This document shows, piece by piece, positions 1 through 10,706 of a DNA stretch of 64,000 nucleotides; positions within the stretch are counted from its first letter, which is position 1; each line of letters begins with the position of its first letter. The stretch covers positions 3,472,001 to 3,536,000 of the forward strand of contig JASJZC010000004.1 in the NCBI GenBank assembly GCA_037178855.1, read 5' to 3'. Under the pieces are notes generated by a model, which ran no database searches, was not told where the DNA came from, and worked only from the letters and a program-made list of their open reading frames with translations. The translations under genes and the position numbers were made by a program. The DNA comes from Oscheius sp. JU75 (Eukaryota; Nematoda; Chromadorea; Rhabditida; Rhabditidae).

Positions 1-139
1 AAGTTTTCAACCAGCAATAAACGCACCTCAGCAAAGCTTCACGGGTCACGTTATCGCCTCTGCGCAAAGCTGTTTAGGCTTGGAAAGCTGGATGGTCTAT
101 GAAGTGGACACGTGAGACAATATGGGTGAGAATCACTCG

Positions 140-716
140 CTAAATGGCTATAATCCTTTCAATTGGTTTCCTTTTCGAATCAAAGTGTTCATTCTGACGT
201 CACAGATCAGTAGTATTCACTTCGAAGACCCAATACAGCTGTGGCAGTCGAGACTTCCTTGAACTGTTCATCCGGAATCAGAACCGTGAGTGGAATGTTA
301 ATATAGATTGTGTTCACATAAACCTCTTCTTTTTTGCTCTAAAAGACTTCAAATTATTGGTCACATCAAAGAAAAGTACCTGTTTCCCTGAGGCCTCATA
401 GAGCATTTTGGAGATGTTCTTGCGTTGTTCCCTCATCTCGGCCTCCAACTCGTCCATTCCAAGTCGACTCGATCCACTCTTCCATTCAGGAGTCTTGGTC
501 TCCAGCAATCCCTCCTTCATCTTCCACACCTCATACTCTCTTCTAGTCTCAGCACCTTCCGTCTTCATCAGAAAGTCTGCTCCTACCAGATCACCCAAGT
601 CGAGACGACGTTGAATCATCAGCTGTGTGGCCGGCGAGAGATTGGCAAGAAAGTTGGACTGGTTATTGTAACTTTTAGCGCGAAAACTCTCTAATACTTA
701 CGGTTCGTCCACTCAT
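140..716 (-). CDS. small unknown protein, three-exon model
   Basis: I do not recognise this protein. The model starts at 716 with a 5-codon exon (716-702). A 43 nt intron follows, then a 93-codon exon (658-380) rich in charged residues (Glu, Arg, Lys, Met) and mostly helical in character. A GT donor at 379 and a TGACGTCAG acceptor lead to a last exon at 193-140 ending in TAG, giving about 115 residues. If the last intron is not used, the frame instead closes at 314. There is no signal peptide or membrane segment. The middle exon is solid because it is open, in phase with the first exon and flanked by consensus splice sites; the last exon is a guess. Confidence 0.5.
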
Positions 717-1009
717 TTGCAACGGCGGAAGACGGCTGCGCTATCAGCTGTCTCCTTGCCTGTCTATAGCTATCGATTCCCGTTTTTCTCGCTGAATCAG
801 TTCATACAAAGATGATTTTGTGTGGGAGGAGTCGGGGAAAGAAATATCATAAATTATACAGGGACAGGAACAAGAATAGAGTTACAAAAAACGAGGAGAG
901 ATAAAGTGTGAGAGTACATAAATAAGAAGGTCCACTGCTCATGATTCACAAGATTCCCAGTTTGCTGACAAGTATTCTCCCATGCACTCTCTTTGTTTCA
1001 TTGGGCAGT

Positions 1010-1246
1010 ATCTTTCTTTACTAAAGCGCAGTGGTGTCCGTTCGTCCGTCCGTCTGTCTCTCATGGTGTCCGCACAATTGCATGTCAACACTAATACTCA
1101 AAAATTCTGACAAGTCATTTCATGTCAAGCGACAAGGTGAAGAGTCGACTGTGGGGGCAACTTTTGTTACTAGGGAAGCGGCGAAGGCGCCTGTTATCAA
1201 TACTAAGCCAAGACCAAACGGGCTGCAAAGCTGCATCGGCAGCTAG
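1010..1246 (+). repeat. dispersed repeat, copy 1
   Basis: A block of about 235 nt is closely matched by a second block at 58624-58843 in the same orientation. Both begin with ATCTTTCTTT then CTAAAGCGCAGTGG and share long stretches throughout. Both end in a short inverted repeat (AGCTGC..GGCAGCT) followed directly by AG or GG, after which the two flanks diverge. This copy carries an extra GTCC/GTCT microrepeat near its start. Neither copy has a convincing ORF. It is probably a short non-autonomous mobile element; the class is unknown. Confidence 0.75.
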
Positions 1247-1347
1247 TGTTACAACACATTAATTACAAGTAAACAAAAAATTCATGAAACAATATAAATA
1301 CAAACAAATGAGGAGCGTTTCAATATTTATTCCAGCGTTGACTGTGG

Positions 1348-1920
1348 CTACTCCCTGGCCGTGCTCATCTTCTCCATTTGTTCCTTGTCCTTTTTCCGCA
1401 GCTCCCTCTCCTTCCAGTTTTTCTGTGCCCGTGTCCATTCTCCTCCATAATGGTCGACATACCACTTCTGGACGTCGAGTTCCTTCTGGTTGTAGAGAAG
1501 CGCCTCCAGAATCGAGCCTGGATCCTTGTTCGTTGTCTGTTTGACATCCCGATTGATCGGAGTGATGCAGTCATCGACGACGACGAGTTTGTAGTCACAA
1601 CTTTTGAACACATTCAGCAAATTCCTCTCGTCGAAGTAGACTCCCTCACGACGAGTTAGCTTTCCTCCATGGAGACGGAACCATTCTTTGGTGAAGAAGA
1701 CCATGAAGAGGAAGATGGGAGCAGCCACCAACTGAGGAAGCAGTGGAAGGACGAGACCGACGAGACCGAAGGTGATGAGAGATAGCAAGGACGGATTGAT
1801 CTCGCGATGGAAGAAACCGTCAAACGTCGTCGAGGAAGGGGCTGGAGAGTTGACGGATCCGATCGAAAAGAGCGAAGATGCTCTCTCCGGTGGCAAGGTT
1901 GTTCGCTGCGAAGGCGACAT
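1348..1920 (-). CDS. predicted membrane protein, family unknown
   Basis: A single exon of 190 codons. The ATG at 1920 was chosen because a CCCGTCAG acceptor lies one base upstream, which fits a trans-spliced leader. The open frame continues upstream to 2142, but that part is Lys/Thr-rich and looks like leader or intron sequence. The protein has a Ser/Thr/Pro-rich N-terminus of about 45 residues, then one long or two short hydrophobic helices (about residues 50-90, Leu/Pro/Val-rich). A hydrophilic C-terminal half of about 100 residues ends in a highly charged Lys/Glu helix containing Trp residues. It is probably an ER or organelle membrane protein with a cytosolic tail. A poly(A) signal (AATAAA on the minus strand, TTTATT at about 1326) lies just beyond the stop. 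No function is proposed. Confidence 0.65.
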   Translation of the reverse strand: MSPSQRTTLPPERASSLFSIGSVNSPAPSSTTFDGFFHREINPSLLSLITFGLVGLVLPLLPQLVAAPIFLFMVFFTKEWFRLHGGKLTRREGVYFDERNLLNVFKSCDYKLVVVDDCITPINRDVKQTTNKDPGSILEALLYNQKELDVQKWYVDHYGGEWTRAQKNWKERELRKKDKEQMEKMSTARE

Positions 1921-2958
1921 TCTGACGGGGGTAGAAATTGTTTTTTTTTGTGGAACTTTTCTCTTTCTAACTTTTGTAATTGTTTGCCAATAAAGCGATG
2001 TTTTTTTTGTTTTTAGAATCGGAAAAGTGCTGCTGTACTTATTGCCAAGCGCAAAGCCCTCGACTCTTTTTCGCACCCACTCCGCCCTAATTCCTTGCGA
2101 CTTCCGTGCAGCCGTCTTTTGTGGCCCTTTTCGGCTATTCAATGGCTATAATTTGTTTTGAGCTCAGATTGATTGTCTCAGAGTTCTTCTTATAGAGAAC
2201 ATCTGGCTGACACGATTAATTAGCTTCATCTATCCACTAGACCTGTTCTCGCCGAGTCGTCTTCACTCAAGTTCTGCATTAATATCTGCCGTCGCCGGAT
2301 TAGATGGAATGCGGGATTATCACTCTCGACGTCTAGTAGTACTCTTCCGGACCCCCTCAGCTGGTTACTTATCTTTCTGTCCAGGAGTACGAAAAGATGG
2401 GTGCAGTAATGAGCATCATTGATGGCTTTCATGCACGTGATTTTGTATCGTTTCCAGTGAATACTCTTTGGAAGAGAGTATACTTGGGTAGCTCGAGCCA
2501 GTCCTTGGCTTTCGAGCCGAAAAATTCCGGCTCGTACCCAAGTATAGAAGAGAGTCAGATATGTCCTGAGAGCATCACTTTAGCCTTCAAGTACAATCCA
2601 AACAGGGAACAGTACGTCATGATTCACAAGACTAATTATCGTCTGTCTATCTTTCAAACTACGTTCTCTTCTACGCAACTGGGAGAGAATAATTAGTCAG
2701 CGTCATATCTCAAACAGTCATGTTCCCTGCTGACAAGGCGTTGATTTGCCGCCCGGGGCGGGTCATATTTTTGAGCCGACAGCCGTGGTCACGCCCTCCA
2801 CTCATCCGCTCTCAGTAGAAAGTATTCTTATTCAATTATCCGTCTATGGATTCTAATACTTTAACGAATGACACAATTGTCATTAAAAATTCATGAGTCT
2901 TCCCCTCTGATGAGACAATATTCGCCACCTCTATTCGCGAATTCAGAGAAATGAAGTG
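1921..2958. other. non-coding interval with a hairpin
   Basis: About 1 kb between divergently transcribed genes. I see no supported exon. Its only clear structure is the long inverted repeat at 2479-2546 (see separate entry). It presumably holds the upstream regions of both neighbours. Confidence 0.5.
2479..2546. repeat. imperfect inverted repeat, hairpin-forming
   Basis: The left arm 2479-2499 (TATACTTGGGTA, a 3-nt bulge GCT, CGAGCC) pairs exactly with the right arm 2529-2546 (GGCTCG, TACCCAAGTATA). That is 18 base pairs around a loop of about 29 nt. A second small hairpin (CGAGCCG/CGGCTCG) competes inside it. The size would suit a microRNA-like precursor or a cruciform, but nothing else here shows that it is transcribed. 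Confidence 0.6.
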
Positions 2959-5294
2959 ATGCTACTACTTCCTCTCGTCCTTTTGCCGGTCGTCATTGCC
3001 GAGCAGTCCAAACTGAAATGTCCTGAATTGTGCGAATGTGAGCTCGAACTCCAGCAGGTAACACTTTTTGACAGGGGAACAAGTGCCCGTGAAATGTGTT
3101 CTCCGTGTCGTAAGCGGGAGGGCCACTATGTTACAGCTCAGGAATTGACCGGGATGTTTACGAGAGCCGTTTTTCAAATGTTTCCAGAAACATTTAAAGG
3201 CTCCAAACAGCTATTCTTATCATATCCTCAAAATGGGAAATAACAAACTACTATACGAGCCAGCCCAATACGGCTGTTTACAGAACGACACCTTTTGTTC
3301 TGGAGCATAAACCGTAAAATTTGGGAACAAATACGTTTTTCATTGCTCAAAAGACGATTCAGGTGACTTGCTCCGGCCAACTGCTTCTCTCCCTGCCTGA
3401 CAGTCTCCCATTGGGTAGATTCTTAGTCCCTTCTCCCCTATACTCTCAGTTCAGCCTTCAACGTCTTGATAATCAAGAATGCCCTTATCCGTTCGATCCC
3501 AAAAACAGCCTTCCGCCGAATGGAACATCTTCGAGAGTTTCGCGTCGAGAACTGTGCCCAATTGGTCTCAATCGAGAAATTTGCTTTTAAGGGACTGAAA
3601 AAGTTGCGGTGAGTCGAGTGTGTGACCCAGCTGTTGGTCTCTTTCGTCCCTAATTGCGGAGTGAGCATTGCCCGATTTTCCGTTCCGTTAGCTGCGAAAG
3701 CACTCTTCGCAATTACAAAGGTCACGGAGCCGTGTCAAGCTATTCCGATGCGTATTTCCGGGGTTGAAGAGTGTGAAAAATAACAAAATATTTCAGGGTT
3801 ATCCAGTTCACGGAATGTCCTCAGCTGGTCGAGATTCCGAAGGCTGCCTTTTCGGGAATTTCCAACGAGGAGGGACTCAGGATCATCTTCCAAAAGACCC
3901 CCATTCAGAGAGTTCACGGAGGAGCATTCCGGTTTATCCTTTTTTTCATTGTTTATATCTTCCCCTTCCAGACATTCTGCCAACATTCGAGAACTTTCCA
4001 TTTCTGGTTCTGACCTGGCGTTGTCTCGTCACGCATTCGCCTCCATTACCCAGGTTTAAACTTTAACATATTTTACATGTCCCTTTCAGTTGGACTTTCT
4101 GACAGTTTCCGGTGTTACTCTCATAGAGCCACAGCTCTTCTCCAACTCCACCCGATTCCACATTGTCCATTTCAAGGATTCGAACTTTGAGATTCCTCCA
4201 AGAGCTTTTGAGGACTTGGCTCATATCCACCAGGTAATGATTGCTTCGCACCTCCTCCTAACCGCAAGCGGCTACTTCTGACGGATCGACTGTCGCCAAG
4301 TCGCTACTTGACCGATGTTCTCAATCCTGTTGTAATGTTGCCGCGATTTGAGCAGGCGATGGGATAACAACACGCAAATCATTCCGGTAGAACATGGTAG
4401 TTGACTCCTTCCAAGAGCCCTACTTGTGATATGAGGAATAACAGCCTAGGATCACTATACACAAGTAAGAAGAGACGTTGAACGATACTTTTGTAGAACA
4501 CTTTTAAGCGTTGACCATTTTGGAACACTAGGTTCGAAGCGATTGAAATATGATGGCACGAGTGTTCTAATCTTAGGAATCTTTTACGTTGAGAAATATT
4601 AGACGGGACAGACCGAGTCGTGTTACAGGACAGCTGTTAAGCAACCTGGAACATCACTCGATTCCAATAAAATTTTCAGTTTCTGATCCAAAGATGTCGT
4701 CTACCCGTGATTGCGGAAGACGCCTTCAGTGGAATGACTACGATCGAAACCGTGGAGCTGTACGACAATCAGATCGGAAAATTATCTCCTCGAGTCTTCA
4801 TAGGTTGAGTATATCCCAGCTACTCACCTTTTTTTCAGGAATTGAGAACGTCGGACGTCTAAGAATAGCTAGGAACACGATCCGGACGATCGATTCGCCC
4901 GAATCCATTCTGTCTTCTGCTGTCCAAACCAGAGTGGAAGAGAATACACTTGATTGTACGTGTTCTCTCAAATGGATGCCTTCTCATCCAGTCAGTTCTT
5001 TTCCCTTACTTACACTCGCTTTTGTTCAGGACCGTCGTTTGGTCGATGTGAACTACTGTGGCGCCTCGGCAGTCTACCGTTCGGTCCGCAGTTATCTAAA
5101 ACAGCATTGTGAGAGAGGAAATGTTCAAAGGTGTGCCAACAGACGTCCGAAGCCAACTCAATAAATTGTTCAGAAGTGTGAGCTCTGTTCAACAGCATGC
5201 TGCTTCCAACCACGACAGGTTACTCAATTCGGCGCCCTCTCTCCTCTCCTCCCTTCTGCTTGCCCTCTATTTTTATTTCTATCCCCGAATGTAA
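2959..5294 (+). CDS. leucine-rich repeat protein, secreted and probably GPI-anchored
   Basis: Ten exons fit in phase: 2959-3057, 3363-3414, 3455-3608, 3797-3931, 3972-4053, 4090-4233, 4680-4803, 4839-4990, 5040-5130 and 5174-5294. The start is followed by a 16-residue hydrophobic signal peptide. Splicing out the first 305 nt intron brings together an N-terminal LRR cap (CPxxCxC...VTCSG...LPDSLP). Diverged LRRs follow (motifs such as VLIIKNALIRSIPKTAF), then a C-terminal cap (DCTCSLKW and later Cys residues). The last, 43 nt intron removes an early stop and adds a Ser-rich linker plus a hydrophobic tail, which is the pattern of a GPI-anchor signal. It is probably an extracellular adhesion or matrix-binding protein. 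The gene at 38894 is a distant LRR relative with a true transmembrane segment. Confidence 0.8.
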
Positions 5295-5376
5295 CTTCTA
5301 CCTCGTATTGTGCCTTCCAATTGTCTTTCTTTTTTTTTAAAAGAACAATTGAATAGCAACTGTTTCGAAAGTGAAC

Positions 5377-5384
5377 TATATAAG
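5377..5384 (+). promoter_or_regulatory. TATA box of the small Pro/Ala-rich gene
   Basis: TATATAAG lies 48 nt upstream of the ATG at 5432, leaving room for a short leader of roughly 20 nt. No splice acceptor lies directly before this ATG, so this gene probably has its own promoter. Confidence 0.55.
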
Positions 5385-5431
5385 AAGCGTCGAGAGTGAA
5401 AGAGTCCCACTAGATCCGTCAAGACTCCAGA

Positions 5432-5719
5432 ATGGCAGACAAATCGGCCTTCATCCCCGTCGATGTAGGAGCTACAACTGGAGGAGACGTGAATATGGAC
5501 GCAGAGCTGTTCGGGACTGGTGAAGCCACCAAGACGCCGTCAGCTAATTCGGCTCCTGCAGCTGCCCCTGCCCCTCCTCCTGCCGCTCCCGAGCCGACTC
5601 CGGTACAAGTCAAAGCTCCCGAACCGCCAAAGCCGGTCGAGCAAGCAGCCAAGCCCAAATTCCAGTACAAGAAGGCAGCTTCTTTCACGAAGACCTATGC
5701 TGAAAACAAGAAAAAGTAG
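5432..5719 (+). CDS. small Pro/Ala-rich protein with basic C-terminus
   Basis: An intronless 95-codon ORF. The N-terminal third is acidic and Gly/Thr-rich. The middle (about residues 33-70) is low-complexity Ala/Pro, and the C-terminus is basic (KKAASFTKTYAENKKK). There is no signal peptide or membrane segment. A TATA box precedes it and an AATAAA at 5724-5729 begins 5 nt after the stop, so this compact gene has both transcription ends visible. Strong C-rich codon bias suggests high expression. I do not recognise the family; the composition resembles small abundant cytoskeletal or ribosome-associated proteins, but that is only an impression. Confidence 0.75.
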   Translation: MADKSAFIPVDVGATTGGDVNMDAELFGTGEATKTPSANSAPAAAPAPPPAAPEPTPVQVKAPEPPKPVEQAAKPKFQYKKAASFTKTYAENKKK

Positions 5720-5786
5720 ATGCAATAAAGCGTTGCCGCAGAACTATCCCCTTACTTTTATTCCCAAAAAGTGCTCTCTGTCCTGT

Positions 5787-7685
5787 TCACATCATCATCG
5801 AGTCGTCTTCTTCCTCGTTGAACATGATGACATTTCGGAAACTGGGTCTTATCGAGATCGACTCACTCGCCTCGTCCACATCGATTTGTAGAAACAGTGT
5901 GTCTTCCTGTGATTGGACTGTTACTAGTGAGACAGTACAATCACCTTGACATATGCCTGTAGTTTCTCGAGAGTACAGAAGCGTTGTGCTCCAAAGGCAG
6001 CATTCCTTCCACCGATTGGTTGACCGAGATAGTGGGTAGATCTGTCAGTGAGAGTTCGAGTATCAACGGAGAAGGAGACGTTGACGCGATCGTCCGGGAC
6101 AGGGTTCTGAGGCACTTCTTGTACTTATAAAAGAGCAAACCTGTTCGAGTAGAGTGAACCGAACGGTCATCTTGAAGGGCCATTCGAGCACGGGGTCGAA
6201 CTCTCCTCTGATCAGAGCCACGTAGACGGACATAAATTCTCCCCTGCTCGGTCCGTCGCCGAACAAATTTGCACTGGCCACCATCTTGTAGCCGTGTCGA
6301 TGAGAGACGAAGGCAGGCGAGAAGATGATTGACTTGGCTCCACTCTGGATCTCTTATGTTCTGCTAGGGAAAAGACCGAAACCTTTGCTTCATTCAGTTT
6401 TGTCTGTACGTCCTCGATTTTCCAAATAAACTGAGGACCGTACATTCTCTCACAGATCTGTGTTCTCAAGTCCAACTCGTCTTGTTTCCTCTGAACTTCG
6501 TCCAGCTCGCCACTGGTCAGTTCAAAGTATCTCTTGATGGCAGTTGCCTCATCACAAACAAGAATCAGATGACGGACAGGCTCGGTGACCAGATGCTCTT
6601 GAATGTCCTTCTGTTCAGCTACAAATGTGCAGCCGAGTTCGGAGAACGGACAGACTTGCTTGGCATGTATACAGTTCTGTCGATGGACTTCCAACTAATT
6701 TTATGAAATTGTATCTATGAGGTAAGGGACGAACCTCTTTACGAGAAATATTCGCGACTCCACACATGAACGGACAGCTCACCAACACTTTTGCACATTT
6801 CTGAACCCTACTATTTTTGTTTATCCAATACTGATTTGCCTGGAGATGTCGCTCGAAAGCTGAGAGCTTGACCAAACAGTTACAGTGCTCGCACGTCAGC
6901 ACCTAAAATCTTTTAGAGTGTAATGTAAAACCGAGACTCACAAGTACATAGCAATTTTCTTAACTTTTATGTAACACGCGTATTTTGTTCAAACGTCAAG
7001 TATAAAAGTCGTCAAACACATGAAGACGCGCAGAACAATGTCAAGCATCACCACATCTACCACAAGATCAACTCCTACTCGTCGTCCCGTCACTCGTTCT
7101 GTGTTTCGTGCTGCTGTAGCAAGAAGTCTGGTGCGGAAGAAGATCCACTTTTTCAGGAACGTAGAAATTATGTTTCGTGACAGAAATGAGCGGGTTCACG
7201 CCCCAGACTGACGCTTTATCAAAGAATAAAAAATGAATGTGACTACTACTTGTGTTGTTACCTGGCACTCTTTGGCATGTGTCTCCAAATCTTGCTCTCC
7301 CACATTCTTGCCACAAATTGGACATGGGCAAGATTTCTTCTTGCAATCGGTCAAATGAGTCTGTAGCTGTTTGAGTGGACCACCCCATTCGCAACTGGCC
7401 TCACGGAACGGGCAGTAGACGAGCAGCAGTTGAACCTGAATTATTGTCTACTTGAATCAAACAACTTCCAACCATTCTCTGCTTCTCGTTGTTCCTGTTC
7501 ATACTTTCCACAGTTGCGTTACACAGGATACAAACCATTTCGACTTGACAACATTCGGAACAGTAGTCATGGCCACAAGATGTACGAACAGGAGCCCGGA
7601 GAGCCTGTTCACAGATTGGACAGGCCAATTCGGGAGGAAGTTGGTCTTGGTAGAGAATTCGAAGGCTGCTGGATGCGAGAGACAT
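5787..7685 (-). CDS. TRAF family protein (RING, TRAF zinc fingers, MATH)
   Basis: A receptor-associated adaptor or E3 ubiquitin ligase of the TRAF type. Exons read in phase from the ATG at 7685. A RING finger comes first (CPIC, SCGHDYC, CSEC, CILC; about residues 20-60). Several TRAF-type Cys/His fingers follow (CPFREASCEWGGPL; CPICGKNVG; CEHCNCLVK; CPFMCGVA; CPFSELGCTF). A short helical segment and a C-terminal MATH domain complete it, with an acidic, Met-rich tail ending at 5787. In the family, MATH binds receptor tails and the RING ligates Lys63 ubiquitin. One MATH intron is only 32 nt (GTTTCG...TAAGAG). The third intron (about 7262-6904) is unusually long and may contain a small antisense ORF. 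It is last in a four-gene same-strand block, 148 nt after TTC27, with an AAAGTCAG acceptor just before the ATG. Confidence 0.88.
7038..7211 (+). CDS. possible small basic protein nested in a TRAF intron
   Basis: On the strand opposite TRAF, inside its 359 nt intron, a TATAAAAG at 7001-7008 precedes an ATG at 7038 (another at 7020). The open frame of about 57 codons is very rich in Arg, Thr and Ser, and AATAAA follows at about 7225. An internal GTAGCAAG...TTTTTCAG (41 nt) could be an intron giving a still shorter protein. The composition is protamine-like. Everything rests on signal placement; there is no homology, so it may be chance. Confidence 0.25.
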   Translation: MSSITTSTTRSTPTRRPVTRSVFRAAVARSLVRKKIHFFRNVEIMFRDRNERVHAPD

Positions 7686-7709
7686 ATCGTGTTGGACTGA
7701 CTTTGGTAG

Positions 7710-7724
7710 CCAGGCAATGCCTGG
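7710..7724. promoter_or_regulatory. perfect inverted repeat in TTC27-TRAF intercistronic gap
   Basis: CCAGGCAATGCCTGG (7-bp arms, one-base loop) lies in the 148 nt between the TTC27 stop and the TRAF start, upstream of the presumed trans-splice acceptor. In nematode operons a stem-loop can mark the site where downstream mRNAs are cut and spliced. This role is inference from position only. Confidence 0.35.
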
Positions 7725-7833
7725 ACACCCGAATGCTGTCTTTGCGTGGCATTTAGAGACAGAAAAGAAGAAAATTCATGTAAAAAGTAACAATCACGGG
7801 GACAAAATCAACAAAGTGTAACAGAAACAGCGT

Positions 7834-10403
7834 CTACTTCAGCAGCTCTTTTAAGTGATTCAGAACTGTTCCAATAGATTCTGGAATGCCGGACGAGTAA
7901 TGTTTCTCGACTATGGTGACAGGCGAGGTCAGACTGAGACGGATCCATGCGCGGGCTTTTTTCTGCGCCTCTTCCGTGCCCTTCCTTTGAGCTTCTTCCA
8001 AAAGAGCCTCTGCCACAGCCAAGGCAGTTTCCAATGTGGAAATGCAGTGAGCTTCCTCTTTCATCCAGTTCTGAGCCCGAATATTTTAAAGGAAACTATG
8101 ACAACGAACTTGGTTTTTCATATCAGCCGAGAAAGCCTTTTTCAGCAGCTCGATGTATTTTGAGAACTCGATCTCATCGTGATTGGTAGGGCGTTTTAGC
8201 TCGGCATAGAGACGCCAGGCCTGGAAATATTTGCTAGTCAAAAAACAAAAACCTATTTACCTTGGAAGATAGGGTCTGAGAGGCGGTTATTCTGCCAAAG
8301 AGCTTGACAAGTTCTGCTTTCAATTTGTTCAATTCTTGTCGGTCAGCATCTAAGAGCTCTTCGCGTTGTTTATCCAAAATTTCTCTGGCCATGATTTCCA
8401 GCACCTCGTCATCTTGTTGTTTCGTGTTCAAATCCAGAAGTCGGTTGAAGGCATGCATCGCCTGTCCAAAGTCAGCCGTATCCACGCAAACCAGAAGGTA
8501 GTTTTCCCAAACTTTGGGATGCTCGTAGTTGAATTTCAGCGCTTCCTGGAGGTTAATGTTACTCGGAAACAAAAACCAGTACCTGCATGGTCAGTTTGGC
8601 ACGTTCCTTGTCTCCGATACGAATATAAGCGGCACTCAAATTGTTCCAGGCTTCGAAATTGTCGGGTTCCAGACAGACGCATCGATGATAACTGGAGATG
8701 GCACTTTCGTATCGTTCCAGCTTCCAAGAACAGTGACCAACATTGAACCAGACTCCGAACTAAAGTTTTTTCATTATTTAAATAATAAAGAATGACCTGA
8801 ACAGGCTGCAGCTCGACACTTCTTTTAAGATGATTCCAGGCCTTCTCGTACTGATTCCTCATCAGGAGCATGTGACCGAGAGCCTTTTGTGCCTTCGCAT
8901 TTCGATCATTCGAGATCTCAATTGCCTTCAGATAGTACGATTCCTGTTGGTTGATGTCACCCAGATACACGTAGAGCATCGAGTCATCAGGCCGCGCCTT
9001 GAGCAGATCGTGAATCAGGCTGTTAGCCTTCTCTAGCTGTCCGAGAGATTTGTAACAAGTGACGACATGATCCCAAAGTTCGAGCTGCTCATAAATCAGA
9101 AGGGCCTCGGAAGTGACGCCGAGAGAGGTGAGAATTTCAGCATGAATGACTTTAGCACTCCACACGGGTTCGAGACCACTAGCCAACACGTAGCGAGCTC
9201 GCTTCCGTCTCATTTCAACGGGAGTCTAAAATGTTAAATAATAAACTATTAGATTTTCCTACCTCGTCATCAATTCCTTCCATCAGTTTCACGATCAGCT
9301 CTGACTGGCTACAAGCTCGTTCGACTCTTCGTTTGCTATTTCTCTCCATGTCAGCCCGTAGAAGAAGAGCCGCGGCCTGGACAGCCCAGCATCTTCTGGA
9401 ACCGATAATCTGAACAAATTGCCGTAATATGGGAAAATACAAGAGCTAACCAGTGAGAGAAACGCTCCACATTTTTCGTGAAGGAGATCATCCATCGGCT
9501 CGGTTCTGCGGATGAGACGGCAAAGAGCCAAAATGACAGTCAGCTGTTCGGCGGAGAACTGTTGCAATACTTCGTCCTCGGAGAAGGAAATCTTCTCCAG
9601 AACTGTGTCGTCGTTTAGTGCTACATCGGTAGGAATATCGTTATCCACTTCAAGGATTGTGTGCTTAATGATGTCCTGGAATCTTTGTGGTTGAGAAGAA
9701 GAGAATATGAACAAACTGCGGTAACAACCAGCTGGGAGATGACTTTCTGTTGAAATCTTGTTCTTTTGCCCAATTTTCCGGCCAGTTCAACATTATCCAA
9801 TCCGCACGAGGTCAAAGCTCTCCTGAAGTATTGAATAGAGGCGAAACGGACAAACAAACTGTATGCATTCTTCGGCCTTGTCATTTTCGTAAAATATTAA
9901 GTGGGCCTGAGCCTGTTCTAACAGAAAAAGAGTTTTCTCCTCTGAAGGGGCATCCCAATCCGCCTCATTGATTGTCCCGTCGAGCTTGTCCAGAAGAAAC
10001 TTCAGTTCACTCAACGGTTCGGGCATGATCTTTTGCCAAGCGAGAATCGTTCTGAAATGTCCCAGTTTTTTTTTCTCATTAGAAAAAGGAATCACCTGTA
10101 AGCTAAAACACTCAACTCGGGTGTGAAAATGGAAGATTCAGTGACTTCAAGGGTATCCACAAGTAGAACTTTATTCGTGTAGAGTTGTGAAAGAGATTTG
10201 ACGTTTTTGACGGGACTGTAGATGCCAACTGACATCTTTATGGCAATTTCTTCGTCATTGGGCAAGGCTTCTGAAGGAATAGATGAAGTCTGGTCAATTC
10301 ATCAATGAAACATACCTCCACCGCAAAAGTTGGCAGCCAGAAAGCTTTCCAAGTTGTCTCTAGCGACCTTAACTAGTTCAGCAGAATTCATTGACTTCGA
10401 CAT
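7834..10403 (-). CDS. TTC27: TTC27-like tetratricopeptide repeat protein
   Basis: A large, mostly helical protein read from the ATG at 10403 (directly preceded by a TTTTTTAG acceptor) to TAG at 7834 through about ten exons. The N-terminal half is helical without obvious repeats. The C-terminal half contains consecutive TPR-like helix pairs, including YLGDINQQESYYLKAIE, KAQKALGHMLLMRNQYEKAW and FNRLLDLN. The order and the motif around ALNDD...EDEVLQQF agree with TTC27/Emw1. Yeast Emw1 has been linked to U5 snRNP assembly and cell-wall integrity. The protein has no catalytic motif. It sits between TBP and TRAF on the same strand, 303 nt after TBP and 148 nt before TRAF. Naming is by overall similarity and repeat layout, so another TPR family remains possible. 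Confidence 0.75.
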
Positions 10404-10706
10404 CTAAAAAGTTAGAAAATGTCTGTTAAATACTTCAAGTACTCTGGCATGTTAGCCGTAGTTCACAAATGCGTGTGAGATCGATTTATGCGTACGTTTC
10501 CCAAGCAAAGTAACAACTTTATTATCTGCAAACGAATCCAAGAGTAACACAAACCGAGTAAGATAAGAATTGGCTAGAAGAGATCACGAGGACTTTACTA
10601 AAGAAACACTACAGTGAAAAAGTTTAGGGTACAGAAAGAGGGGACCCGAGAGTAGAGATGTGTTTTAGGAAGGGGTAGAAGTCTGTAACAATGTAACGAA
10701 AATCGA

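Noticed and set aside
2529-2546. TACCCAAGT resembling the core of the nematode SL1 leader
   Set aside because: Only nine bases match, no donor GT context and no Sm site or three-stem SL RNA layout; explained by the inverted repeat.
6810-6840. 24-nt intron in the TRAF zinc-finger exon
   Set aside because: The segment is open and in frame, and 24 nt is below the shortest plausible intron seen here, so it was left as coding.
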